DNA of 64,000 nucleotides, from contig NZ_CP094533.1 in the NCBI RefSeq assembly GCF_022811605.1, forward strand, positions 2,914,001 to 2,978,000, written 5' to 3'. Both the position numbers and the translations under genes were made by a program. Source of the DNA: Agromyces soli. GTDB lineage: Bacteria; Actinomycetota; Actinomycetes; Actinomycetales; Microbacteriaceae. Of this stretch, positions 42,123-50,665 are shown one piece after another. Position 1 is the first letter of the stretch, and each line of letters starts with the position of its first letter. A model generated the notes under the pieces. That model saw only the letters and a list, made by a program, of their open reading frames with translations, was not told where the DNA came from and searched no databases.

Positions 42123-42599
42123 ATGGCGCAGAAAGCCGAACTCGATCGCGTCGACCGGGCGCTCATCGCCGCGCTCTCGTCGAACGCCCGCGCCTCGGGC
42201 GCCGCGCTGGCCGCTGAAGTCGGGGTCGCCGAGTCCACCGTCTCGCTCCGGCTCCGCCGGCTGCAGAGCCTCGGCATCATCCGCAGCTTCCGCGTCGACG
42301 TCGACCTCGCCGCCGTCGGCGTCTCCCTGCAGGCGCTCATCGCCGTCCGCCTCGTGAAGCACGATCGCAGCGAGATCGACGCCTTCCGGCAAGCCGTGCC
42401 CCACCTGCCCGGCGTGCTCGCCGTCTTCCACATGGCCGGTGCCGAGGACTACCTGCTGCACGTCGCCGCGCGCGACGCCGAAGAGCTGCGCGAGTTCGTG
42501 CTCGCCCACCTCACCGGTCACCCGGCCGTCGCCCACACCGAGACGAACCTCATCTTCGAGTACGCCGCCGGCGACGGCTGGCAGCATCTCGTCGGCTGA
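42123..42599 (+). CDS. Lrp/AsnC-family regulator, divergent to the PLP enzyme
   Basis: 158 residues. The helix-turn-helix lies around residues 20-55 (EVGVAESTVSLRLRRLQSL), the ligand-binding domain follows with SLQALIAVRLVKHDRSEID. Strong ribosome site GAAGGAGGAAGCG before ATG 42123. Arranged back-to-back with the transsulfuration enzyme, as known for Lrp-type regulators of cysteine desulfidase and methionine gamma-lyase; regulation by a sulfur amino acid is the likely role. Confidence 0.88.
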   Translation: MAQKAELDRVDRALIAALSSNARASGAALAAEVGVAESTVSLRLRRLQSLGIIRSFRVDVDLAAVGVSLQALIAVRLVKHDRSEIDAFRQAVPHLPGVLAVFHMAGAEDYLLHVAARDAEELREFVLAHLTGHPAVAHTETNLIFEYAAGDGWQHLVG

Positions 42600-42791
42600 C
42601 TGACGCCCCGAGTCCGCTGGCACCCGGGCGAGCTTCGGCGGGCCGAAGGACGTTCGGGAATCCGAAATGCTGCGAATCCCGCCGTTTCGAGCCGTTTCGA
42701 CCGGCCACCCCGGTAGCTTGGCTGAGGCCGCGAGGGCGGTCCACGCGATGGCGCGGGCCGAACCGTCGACGCGCCCGCGAGAAGGAGCAGC

Positions 42792-43880
42792 ATGAGTACC
42801 CCGCAGGGCACCGCAGCAGATCGAGCCAGATGGCGCCGCTACCTCGCCGACGAGCGCGCCGAGGCCGCCGTCTACCGCGAACTCGCCGCGCGCCGCGAGG
42901 GCGAGGAGCGGGAGATCCTGCTCGCTCTCGCCACCGCCGAAGGCCGGCACGAGGCGCACTGGCTGGGGCTGCTCGGCGGCGACGAGCGCGGCGTGCCGCG
43001 AGCCGACATCCGCACCCGCCTGCTCGGTGCGCTCGCGCGGCGCTTCGGCTCCATCTTCGTCCTCGCCCTCGCGCAGCGTGCGGAAGCCCGCTCGCCCTAC
43101 GCGAGCGACCCGGACGCCACCGCGGCGATGGCCGCCGACGAACGGATCCACGGCGAAGTGGTCCGCGGCCTGGCGGCGCGCGGCCGGCGACGCCTCGCCG
43201 GCACCTTCCGCGCTGCCGTCTTCGGCGCCAACGACGGCCTCGTCTCCAACCTCGCCCTCGTGCTCGGCATCGGCGCCACCGGGGTGCCCGCGCCGGTCGT
43301 GCTGTTCACGGGAATCGCCGGGCTCCTCGCGGGCGCGCTCTCCATGGGTGCGGGCGAGTACGTCTCGGTGCGCTCCCAGCGCGAGCTGCTCGAGGCATCC
43401 GCTCCCGATCCCACGGCGCGCGAAGCGCTGCCCGACCTCGACATCGACGCCAACGAGCTCGCCCTCGTCTACCGCGCGCGGGGGATGGAGCCGGCCGAGG
43501 CCGCCGAGCACGCCGCACTCGTCGTCGCCCGGGTGCACGCCGTCGAACAGCAGCCGACCCCGACGGACGCGCTCGGCGTCGCCGAGCACGACGACGAGGC
43601 CGTGGGCACCGGGCTGTCCGCGGCGCTCTCGAGCTTCTGCTTCTTCGCCTCCGGCGCCCTCATCCCGGTGCTGCCCTACCTGTTCGGCATGAGCGGCCTG
43701 CCCGCGGTGCTCCTCGCCACCGCGCTCGTCGGCATCGCCCTCCTCGCGACCGGCGCGACCGTCGGCCTGCTGTCGGGCGCCTCGCCGCTCAAGCGGGCGC
43801 TGCGTCAGCTCGCGATCGGCCTCGGCGCCGCCGCGGTGACGTACGTGCTCGGCCTCGCCTTCGGCACCACGATCGGCTAG
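42792..43880 (+). CDS. MbfA-like ferritin/VIT1 iron (manganese) transporter
   Basis: 362 residues. Residues 1 to about 140 form a rubrerythrin-like ferritin domain (YLADERAEAAVYRELAARRE and EGRHEAHW give the Glu/His iron ligands). Residues about 145-362 form the VIT1/CCC1 domain (VFGANDGLVSNLALVLGIGA, MGAGEYVSVRSQRELLE) with five transmembrane helices. The combination is that of MbfA, a membrane-bound ferritin that exports iron and protects against peroxide. Start ATG follows GAAGGAGC. Its TAG stop overlaps TAGCGT, a -10 for the next gene. Confidence 0.88.
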   Translation: MSTPQGTAADRARWRRYLADERAEAAVYRELAARREGEEREILLALATAEGRHEAHWLGLLGGDERGVPRADIRTRLLGALARRFGSIFVLALAQRAEARSPYASDPDATAAMAADERIHGEVVRGLAARGRRRLAGTFRAAVFGANDGLVSNLALVLGIGATGVPAPVVLFTGIAGLLAGALSMGAGEYVSVRSQRELLEASAPDPTAREALPDLDIDANELALVYRARGMEPAEAAEHAALVVARVHAVEQQPTPTDALGVAEHDDEAVGTGLSAALSSFCFFASGALIPVLPYLFGMSGLPAVLLATALVGIALLATGATVGLLSGASPLKRALRQLAIGLGAAAVTYVLGLAFGTTIG

Positions 43881-43883
43881 CGT
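43878..43883 (+). promoter_or_regulatory. -10 element overlapping the MbfA-like stop codon
   Basis: TAGCGT; the first three bases are the stop codon of the transporter gene. The next gene starts 77 bases later with its own ribosome site. Confidence 0.4.
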
Positions 43884-43959
43884 GGCGACTCGTGCCGCCG
43901 GCCGCGCGGCGAGAGGCGGCCGAGCTGCGCCCGCAGCCGAAGCCGCAGGGAGGAACCGC

Positions 43960-44706
43960 ATGCCCGTCGCCCTCGTCACCGGAGCCGGTCGCCGCAACGG
44001 CATCGCGCACGCCATCGCCGTCGCCCTCGCCGCGGACGGCTGGGACGTGGCGGTGACGAGCTCGGCCGAGCGCGACCGCGAGATGCCCTACGGCGGCGAT
44101 CCCGAGCGCGACCCGGTCCTGCTCGAGGCGGAGCTCCTCGCGCACGGCGGCCGCACCCTGCGGCTCGACGCCGATCTCGCCGACCCCGCCGCGCCGGCAC
44201 GGCTCCTCGCCGAGGTCGGCGCGCAGCTCGGCCCCGTGTCCGCGCTCGTGCTGTCGCACGCGTACAGCGTCGACTCCGGCCTGCTGGACACCTCGCTCGA
44301 GAACTTCGACCGGCACTTCGCGGTGAACACCAGGGCCGCCTGGCTGCTGATCCGCGCGTTCGCGGAGCAGGTCCCGGCCGGCGGCGGCAGCGTCGTCGCC
44401 CTCACCAGCGACCACACCGCGGGCAATCTGCCGTACGGCGCGAGCAAGGGCGCACTCGACCGCATCGTGGTCGCCGCGGCCCGCGAGCTCGGCGGCCTCG
44501 GCATCCGCGCGAACCTCGTGAACCCGGGCCCGATCGACACCGGCTGGATGGACGACGCGACGCGCACCGCGCTCACCGCGGAGCAGCCGAGCGGACGGCT
44601 CGGCACCCCCGAGGACGCCGCGCGCCTCGTCCGCTTCCTCGTCTCCGAGGACGGGCGCTGGGTGAGCGGGCAGCTGATCCACAGCGACGGCGGCTTCTCG
44701 GTCTGA
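43960..44706 (+). CDS. Short-chain dehydrogenase (enoyl- or 3-oxoacyl-type SDR)
   Basis: 248 residues. Nucleotide motif TGAGRRNGIAHAIA (7-20), catalytic Ser150, Tyr159, Lys163 (YGASK), NPGPIDTGWMDD near the substrate lid. The RNGIAHAI variant and a long insertion after beta-2 (SAERDREMPYGGDPERDP) recall SDR oxidoreductases annotated simply as SDR in actinobacteria. Start at 43960 follows GGGAGGAACCG; the earlier GTG at 43882 lies within the promoter. Substrate unknown. Confidence 0.85.
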   Translation: MPVALVTGAGRRNGIAHAIAVALAADGWDVAVTSSAERDREMPYGGDPERDPVLLEAELLAHGGRTLRLDADLADPAAPARLLAEVGAQLGPVSALVLSHAYSVDSGLLDTSLENFDRHFAVNTRAAWLLIRAFAEQVPAGGGSVVALTSDHTAGNLPYGASKGALDRIVVAAARELGGLGIRANLVNPGPIDTGWMDDATRTALTAEQPSGRLGTPEDAARLVRFLVSEDGRWVSGQLIHSDGGFSV

Positions 44707-44740
44707 GCCGCACGAGGCGCGGGGAGCGCAGCGGAGCCGG

Positions 44741-45607
44741 TTACGGCGCCGTCACGAAGTCGATCAACTCCTCGACCCGGCCGAGGAGCGCCGGCTCCAG
44801 GTCGCCGTAGCCGCGGACCCGGCCGAGGATGTGCTGCCAGGCGCGGGCGATGTCGGCCTGCTCGGCGTGCGGCCAGCCGAACGCGGCGCAGATGCCGTGC
44901 TTCCACTCGGTGCCGCGGGGGATGACCGGCCACGCCTCGACCCCGAGCCGCTGCGGCTTCACCGCCTGCCAGATGTCGATGTAGGGGTGGCCGACGACGA
45001 GCACGTGCGCGCCGTGCGGCCCGCGTGCGACGGCATCCGCGATGCGCTGCTCCTTCGAGCCCGGTACGAGGTGGTCGACGAGCACGCCGACCTTGCGCTT
45101 CGGGCCGGGTCGGAACTCCGCGAGCGTGTCGGCGAGCACGTCGACCCCCTCGAGGTACTCCACGACGACGCCCTCGACGCGGAGGTCGGCGCCCCAGATC
45201 TTCTCCACGAGCTCCGCGTCGTGGCGCCCCTCGACGAAGATGCGGCTCGGCAGCGCCACCTTCGCGGGCGCCGCCTCGGCGACGAAGGAGCCCGAGGCGG
45301 TGCGCAGCCGTCCGGCCGGCGCCTTCGGCTTCGGCGCGACGAGGCGGACCGGCCGCCCGTCGAGGAGGAAGCCGTGTCCGAGCGGGAACAGCCGGCGGCC
45401 GCCGAAGCGGTCCTCGAGCACGACGTTGCCCTGCTCGACGCCGAGGATCGCGCCGCAGAAGCCCGACTCCGCGAGCTCGACGACGAGGTCCCGCTCGGCC
45501 GCGACCTCGGGGATCGTCGTGCGGCCCCTGGCCTTCCAATCGCCGGCGAGCACATCGCTGCCGTAGCGGTCGTGGGGGTCGTGGTCGAAGGGCGGGGTGG
45601 CGGGCAC
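44741..45607 (-). CDS. DUF3097 protein
   Basis: 288 residues, GTG start. Matches DUF3097 of actinobacteria by segments such as VEGRHDAELVEKIWG, GVLVDHLVPGSKEQRIA and VGHPYIDIWQAVKP. The domain includes a TOPRIM-like acidic pattern (VEG.HD and LVDH), so nucleic-acid or nucleotide chemistry is conceivable; no experimental role is known to me. Located 75 bases before dnaE2 in the opposite direction of reading, on the same strand after it. Confidence 0.85.
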   Translation of the reverse strand: MPATPPFDHDPHDRYGSDVLAGDWKARGRTTIPEVAAERDLVVELAESGFCGAILGVEQGNVVLEDRFGGRRLFPLGHGFLLDGRPVRLVAPKPKAPAGRLRTASGSFVAEAAPAKVALPSRIFVEGRHDAELVEKIWGADLRVEGVVVEYLEGVDVLADTLAEFRPGPKRKVGVLVDHLVPGSKEQRIADAVARGPHGAHVLVVGHPYIDIWQAVKPQRLGVEAWPVIPRGTEWKHGICAAFGWPHAEQADIARAWQHILGRVRGYGDLEPALLGRVEELIDFVTAP

Positions 45608-45681
45608 CGGTCGAGGCTAACGGACCCGGACCGCCCGCCGGCGGAGACACGGCGGCCGCGCTCGGAGTGGCGCCGACGGGG

Positions 45682-48600
45682 TCAGCGGAAGTCCCGTGAC
45701 CGGTGCGGCGCCTGCACGGTGAGCCGTTCGAAGCGGTCGACCACGAGGTTCGTCACGCCCTCCGGCGAACGCTCCAGGATGCCTCGGACGACCATCGCCG
45801 GCGCCTCCCTCGCGATGCGCCGGTAGCGGTTCCAGACGCCGACCCCGGCGATCACGTTGAGGGTGCCCGACTCGTCCTCCAGGTTCAGGAAGGTGATGCC
45901 CGAGGCGGTCGCCGGACGCTGCCGGTGGGTGACCACCCCGCCCACCTCGACGCGCCGCCCGGACTCGACGGCCTGCAGGCGGTCGATCCGCACCGCGCCG
46001 CGGGCGTCGAGCTCCTCCCGCGCGTGCCGGATCGGATGGTCGTCGGGGGAGATGCCCGTCGCCCAGAGGTCGTAGACCACCTGCTCGGCCTCGCTCAGGA
46101 TCGGCAGCAGCGGCGGCTGCACCACCACGACGGAGCCCACCAGGAACTCCGCCCGGTCCTGCGCGGCCTCGCCCGCGAGCCACAGCGCCTCGCGCGGCGC
46201 CAGTCCGAACGTCTCGAAGGCGCCGGCGGCGGCGAGGGCCTCGAGCTGCTCGGTGTCGAGCCCGGCCCGGCGCGCCACCTCGGCCATGTCGCGATAGGGG
46301 CCGCCCGACTCGCGTTCGGCCACGATGCGCTCGGCCACCGCCGTGCCGATCGAGGCGACGTCGGCGAGCCCGAGGCGCACGGCGAAGGCGCCGTCGCGGC
46401 GGTGCTCGGCCGAACGGTCGGGGGCCGCCCGGTCGAAGTCGCCGACCTCGGGCTGCTCGGCATCGAGGCATCCGCCCAGGCCGCTCGGCGGCCGCCCCGG
46501 ATCGCCGAGCGGGCCACGGACCTCGGCGCGGTCGAGCGGCTCGAGCCCTGCGTGCACCGCGGAACGGAGGATGTCGGGCCGGAGCATGCGCACCCCGTGC
46601 CGCCGGGCGTCGGCGGTCAGGGTGTGCGGCGAGTAGAAGCCCATCGGCTGCGCGCGCAGCAGCGCGGCGAGGAACGCCGCCGGATAGTGCAGCTTCAGCC
46701 ACGAGCTCACGTAGACGAGCAGCGCGAACGCCAGGGCGTGGCTCTCGGCGAAGCCGAAGTTCGCGAAGGCCTCGATCTTGCCGTAGATCGCGTCGGCGTC
46801 CGCCTGGGAGAGCCCGTTGCGGGCCATCCCGGCGTAGAGCTTCTCCTGCAGCTCCGAGATCTTCTGCACGCCCCGCTTCGAGCCCATCGCCCGGCGCAGG
46901 AGGTCGGCGTCGGCCGCGGTGCAATCGCCCACGGCGACGGCCATCTGCATGAGCTGCTCCTGGAAGAGCGGCACCCCGAGGGTGCGCTTCAGCACCGGCT
47001 CAAGCTTCGGATGCAGGTAGCTGACCGGTTCCTCGCCCGTGCGCCGCCGGATGTAGGGGTGCACCGCGCCGCCCTGCACGGGGCCGGGCCGGATCAGCGC
47101 GATCTCGACCACGAGGTCGTAGAAGCAGCGCGGCTTCAGCCGGGGGAGCGTGCCCATCTGCGCCCGGCTCTCGACCTGGAACACGCCGATGGAGTCGGCG
47201 CGGCAGAGCATGTCGTAGACGGCCGGCTCCTCCTTCGGGATGGAGTGCAGCTCCCAGTGCTCGCCGGTGCGGGCCTCGATCAGGTCGAAGGCGTACTGCA
47301 GGGCGGCGAGCATGCCGAGGCCGAGCAGGTCGAACTTCACGAGGCCCATCCAGGCGCAGTCGTCCTTATCCCATTGCAGCACCGTGCGCCCCGGCATGCG
47401 GGCGTGCTCGATCGGGCAGACCTCGCCGACCGGGCGGTCGGTGAGCACCATGCCGCCGGAGTGGATGCCGAGGTGCCTCGGGAAGGTGAGCAGCTGCTCC
47501 GCGAGCTCGACCACGGGGCCCGGGATGTCGTGGTCGTCGGTCTCGACCACGGCGCCCCAGCGCTCCACCTGCCGCGACCAGGCGTCCTGCTGGCCGGTCC
47601 CGTAGCCGAGCGCCTTCGCCATGTCGCGCACGGCGGCCTTCGGCCGGTAGCTGATCACGTTCGCGACCTGGGCCGCGTTCTGCCGGCCGTACTTGGCGTA
47701 CACGTACTGGATGATCTCCTCGCGCCGATCGGAGTCGAAGTCGACGTCGATGTCGGGCTCCTCGTCGCGCAGGGCGGAGAGGAAGCGCTCGAAGGGCAGA
47801 TCGAACTTGATCGAGTCCACCGCGGTGATCCGCAGCGCATAGCAGACGGCCGAATTCGCGGCGGAGCCGCGTCCCTGGCAGAGGATGCCTCGCCGGCGCG
47901 CCTCGGCGACGAGATCGTGCACGATCAGGAAGTAGCCGGGAAAGTCCTTCTGCTCGATGACCGCGAGCTCGTGGTCGAGACGCCGGCGCACGTGCTCGGG
48001 CACGCCGGGGTAGAGCTCCTCGGCGCCCTGCCGGACGAGCTCGCGCAACCAGCTCATCGGGGTGTGCCCCGCCGGCACCTCCTGCCTCGGGAGTCGGGGC
48101 CGGGCGCTGCGGAGCGTGAAGCCGAGCTCCTCGGCGAGCACGACGGAGCGTTCGACCGCGCCCGGGTAGCGGCCGAAGCGGGCCAGCATCTCGGCGCCGC
48201 TGCGCAGGTGCTGCTCGTTCGCGGCCGGCAGCCAGCCGTCGAGCTCGTCGAGGCTGCGCCTGGCCCGCACCGCCGACAGGGCGTTCGCGAGGCGGTGCTC
48301 GCCCGGCGTCGCGTAGTGCACGGCGTTCGTGGCGAGCAGCGGCACCCCGGCACCGGCGGCGATCGCGGCGAGCCGGTCGTTCGCGCGCTGGTCGCCGGGA
48401 TGCCCGTGGTCGAAGAGCTCCACCACCACCTGCTCCCGGCCGAACAGGGCGATCAGCCGATCGAGCTCGCGCCGAGCCCCGTCGTCGCCCTCGGCCGCGA
48501 GCGCCCGGCGCACCGCGCTCTTGCGGCAGCCCGTCGGCACGACCCACTCGCCGCCGGCCTGCTCCGCGAGCCGTTCGAGCTCGTAGACGGGGCGTCCCTT

Positions 48601-49113
48601 CTCGCCCCCGGCGAGCTGCGCCGCCGTGATGGCCGCCGCGAGCCGGTGGTAGCCGGCCTCGCCCCGGGCGAGGACGAGCAGGTGCTCGCCCTCGGGGTCG
48701 GCGGCGCCCAGCTGCGGGGCGGAGAGGCCGAGGGAGAGCTCGGCCCCGTAGACCGTGCGCAGCTCGGGGAAGCTCTCGGCCGCCTCGGCGAAGCGGACGA
48801 TGCCGTAGAAGCCGTCGTGGTCCGTGATCGCGAGGCCGGAGAGCCCGAGGCGCCTCGCCTCCTCCACGAGCTGCTCGGGCTGGGAGGCGCCGTCGAGGAA
48901 GCTGTAGTTGGAGTGCACGTGCAGCTCCGCGTAGGGCACGAGCGGCCCGCTCGGCGCGACGAGCCCCTCGCTCGGCCGGTACGGGGCGCGCTTCCGGCTG
49001 AAGGCCGGCCCGTCGCCGCCGTCGGCGATGAGCTTCGACGGCGTCGGCCGGCGCCGGTCGGACAGCTTGCGTTCGAGCTCCGACCAGGGGATCTCGGGGT
49101 TGTTCCAGCCCAT
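45682..49113 (-). CDS. dnaE2: Error-prone DNA polymerase III alpha (DnaE2)
   Basis: 1143 residues. N-terminal PHP domain YAELHVHSNYSFLDGASQP, palm catalytic Asp residues in PDIDVDFDSDRREEII, and a C-terminal OB-fold domain. DnaE2 lacks the tau-binding end of DnaE1, and is the damage-tolerant polymerase of the mycobacterial mutasome, with ImuA' and ImuB. It copies past lesions and is responsible for SOS mutagenesis. Its start lies 13 bases after the imuB stop, bridged by a duplicated TGATG motif described separately. Third gene of a complete imuA-imuB-dnaE2 operon under LexA boxes. Confidence 0.95.
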   Translation of the reverse strand: MGWNNPEIPWSELERKLSDRRRPTPSKLIADGGDGPAFSRKRAPYRPSEGLVAPSGPLVPYAELHVHSNYSFLDGASQPEQLVEEARRLGLSGLAITDHDGFYGIVRFAEAAESFPELRTVYGAELSLGLSAPQLGAADPEGEHLLVLARGEAGYHRLAAAITAAQLAGGEKGRPVYELERLAEQAGGEWVVPTGCRKSAVRRALAAEGDDGARRELDRLIALFGREQVVVELFDHGHPGDQRANDRLAAIAAGAGVPLLATNAVHYATPGEHRLANALSAVRARRSLDELDGWLPAANEQHLRSGAEMLARFGRYPGAVERSVVLAEELGFTLRSARPRLPRQEVPAGHTPMSWLRELVRQGAEELYPGVPEHVRRRLDHELAVIEQKDFPGYFLIVHDLVAEARRRGILCQGRGSAANSAVCYALRITAVDSIKFDLPFERFLSALRDEEPDIDVDFDSDRREEIIQYVYAKYGRQNAAQVANVISYRPKAAVRDMAKALGYGTGQQDAWSRQVERWGAVVETDDHDIPGPVVELAEQLLTFPRHLGIHSGGMVLTDRPVGEVCPIEHARMPGRTVLQWDKDDCAWMGLVKFDLLGLGMLAALQYAFDLIEARTGEHWELHSIPKEEPAVYDMLCRADSIGVFQVESRAQMGTLPRLKPRCFYDLVVEIALIRPGPVQGGAVHPYIRRRTGEEPVSYLHPKLEPVLKRTLGVPLFQEQLMQMAVAVGDCTAADADLLRRAMGSKRGVQKISELQEKLYAGMARNGLSQADADAIYGKIEAFANFGFAESHALAFALLVYVSSWLKLHYPAAFLAALLRAQPMGFYSPHTLTADARRHGVRMLRPDILRSAVHAGLEPLDRAEVRGPLGDPGRPPSGLGGCLDAEQPEVGDFDRAAPDRSAEHRRDGAFAVRLGLADVASIGTAVAERIVAERESGGPYRDMAEVARRAGLDTEQLEALAAAGAFETFGLAPREALWLAGEAAQDRAEFLVGSVVVVQPPLLPILSEAEQVVYDLWATGISPDDHPIRHAREELDARGAVRIDRLQAVESGRRVEVGGVVTHRQRPATASGITFLNLEDESGTLNVIAGVGVWNRYRRIAREAPAMVVRGILERSPEGVTNLVVDRFERLTVQAPHRSRDFR

Positions 49114-49133
49114 CAGTCGCGCCCCATCAGTCG
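49109..49133 (-). repeat. 14-base tandem duplication at the imuB-dnaE2 junction
   Basis: On the minus strand the unit GACTGATGGG occurs twice, 14 bases apart. Each copy has a stop-start overlap TGATG: the first is the imuB stop with an ATG, which opens a four-codon ORF (Met-Gly-Arg-Asp) ending in the second TGA, which itself overlaps the dnaE2 ATG. Confidence 0.85.
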
Positions 49134-50665
49134 TACCTCGCCTCAGCCCACCAGCCCTCCGCGTCGCGGAGCAGCAGCCAGGCGCAGCCGTCGTGGTCGA
49201 CGAGCTGGAAGCGGTGCACCCGCCTCGCCCGCTCCGGATCCCACCAGCGCTCGACGACGGGCCACGGGCCGGCCCAGGCGCGCACCTCGGCCGGCTGCTG
49301 CCCGGCGAGGGCGAAGCCGGCCGGCGGGGAGCCGATCGCTCCGCGCTCGTCGATCGTGACGGAGCCGCCCGCGGCGTCGCGGAGGAGCACCGCCACCGGC
49401 TCGTCGAAGACGCTCGCCGGCGCTCGCGCGGGCAGGGTGCCCGGCCACGGCCCGGGCCGGACCGCCGGGGCGCGGTCGCCCCAGGGCACGAGCACCTGCC
49501 GGTCGCCGAGGAGCCGCCCGCCGCCGACGGCCGCGGTGGCGACCCCCTCGTGCCCGAGGAGCCCCTGCACGCGGGTGAGCGCGTGATGCACCCGTTCGTC
49601 GGGACCGCCGCCCCAGAGCCCGGGCTCGTGGTCTCCGGTCGAGTCCAGCCGCTCGGGGATGATGCGCACCCGGGTCACCGCGGCGGCGAGCCCGGCTTCG
49701 GCGCTGCCCGCGCCCTGCAGCTGCCAGCGCACCCGATCGAGCACCTCCGAGGCGGTGAACCAGCGCGGATGCAGCCAACTGCGCCCGGAGTGGCCGCCGC
49801 GGTCGTCCTCCAGCTCGACCCGGAGCGCGGTGCAGACGAGCCTCGACTCGCGGATGCGATCGATGAACCGTTCGGCCGAGACCCGGAACGCGAAGGCGAG
49901 CTGATCGATCCGGTCGATCGGCGGCTCGAAGCGCTGCTCCACCTCGAACTCCGGCGGAGGCGTGCGGGCCGCCACCTCGGACTGCTCGCGCCCGGCGGCC
50001 CGCTCGTGCGCGAACGCCCCGGCCGGGCCGAAGCGCCGACGCACGTCGGCGGCCGGCAGCGCCGCGAGCTCCCCGAGCGTGCGCACCCCGAGCCGCAGGA
50101 GCAGTGTGCGGGTGCGCTGATCGACGACGAGCGAGACGGGCAGCGGTGCCAGGAACTCGGCCGAGCCGCCCTCCGGGACGACTCCGACGGGGGAGCGCAG
50201 CGCGCTGCGGGCCGCCTGCTCGGCCGCGAAGGGGCCGTCGGCGATGCCGATCTTCGCCCCGGGCACTCCGAGCGCGGCGACGGTGTCGAGCAGGGCGCCC
50301 GCCGCCTGCGCCTCGCCCCCGTAGTACCGGACCGGGCCGCGCGCCCGCATCGCGAGCGTGCCGGGCCGCACGAGCTGCACGGCGGGCACCGCCTGCTCCA
50401 CCCCGCGCACCACGGGCTCGAAGGCGCGATGATCGAGCACGGGGTCGTAGGGGAGCACGAGGAGTTCGGGGGAGCGGTACTGCGCCTCGCGCAGGCGGAG
50501 GCCCCTGACGACCCCGTCGCGGCGTGCCGCGGCCGAGCAGGAGTGCACGGCGCCGCCCTCGATGAGCGCGATCGGCCGTGCCGGGTCGAGCCCCGCCTCA
50601 CGGCCCGCGGCGAGGACCGGCCAGTCGGGGCACCAGAGCACGATGGTGCGGGTGTGCCGGATCAT
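49127..50665 (-). CDS. imuB: ImuB, inactive Y-family polymerase-like protein
   Basis: 512 residues. Y-family fold, but the metal-binding motifs of active enzymes are absent: motif I reads VLWCPDWPVLAAG and the SIDE-type motif is missing, as in other ImuB proteins. It acts as an adaptor: recruits the beta clamp and DnaE2 through C-terminal regions. Between about 170 and 210 the fingers/palm region includes VDQRTRTLLLRLGVRTLGEL (helix-hairpin-helix). Start ATG overlaps the imuA stop. Confidence 0.93.
   Translation of the reverse strand: MIRHTRTIVLWCPDWPVLAAGREAGLDPARPIALIEGGAVHSCSAAARRDGVVRGLRLREAQYRSPELLVLPYDPVLDHRAFEPVVRGVEQAVPAVQLVRPGTLAMRARGPVRYYGGEAQAAGALLDTVAALGVPGAKIGIADGPFAAEQAARSALRSPVGVVPEGGSAEFLAPLPVSLVVDQRTRTLLLRLGVRTLGELAALPAADVRRRFGPAGAFAHERAAGREQSEVAARTPPPEFEVEQRFEPPIDRIDQLAFAFRVSAERFIDRIRESRLVCTALRVELEDDRGGHSGRSWLHPRWFTASEVLDRVRWQLQGAGSAEAGLAAAVTRVRIIPERLDSTGDHEPGLWGGGPDERVHHALTRVQGLLGHEGVATAAVGGGRLLGDRQVLVPWGDRAPAVRPGPWPGTLPARAPASVFDEPVAVLLRDAAGGSVTIDERGAIGSPPAGFALAGQQPAEVRAWAGPWPVVERWWDPERARRVHRFQLVDHDGCAWLLLRDAEGWWAEARYD

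Noticed and set aside
45703-49359. Plus-strand open frame of 1218 codons
   Set aside because: Antisense to dnaE2; its residues are low-complexity Arg/Gly/Ala/Leu without any domain.
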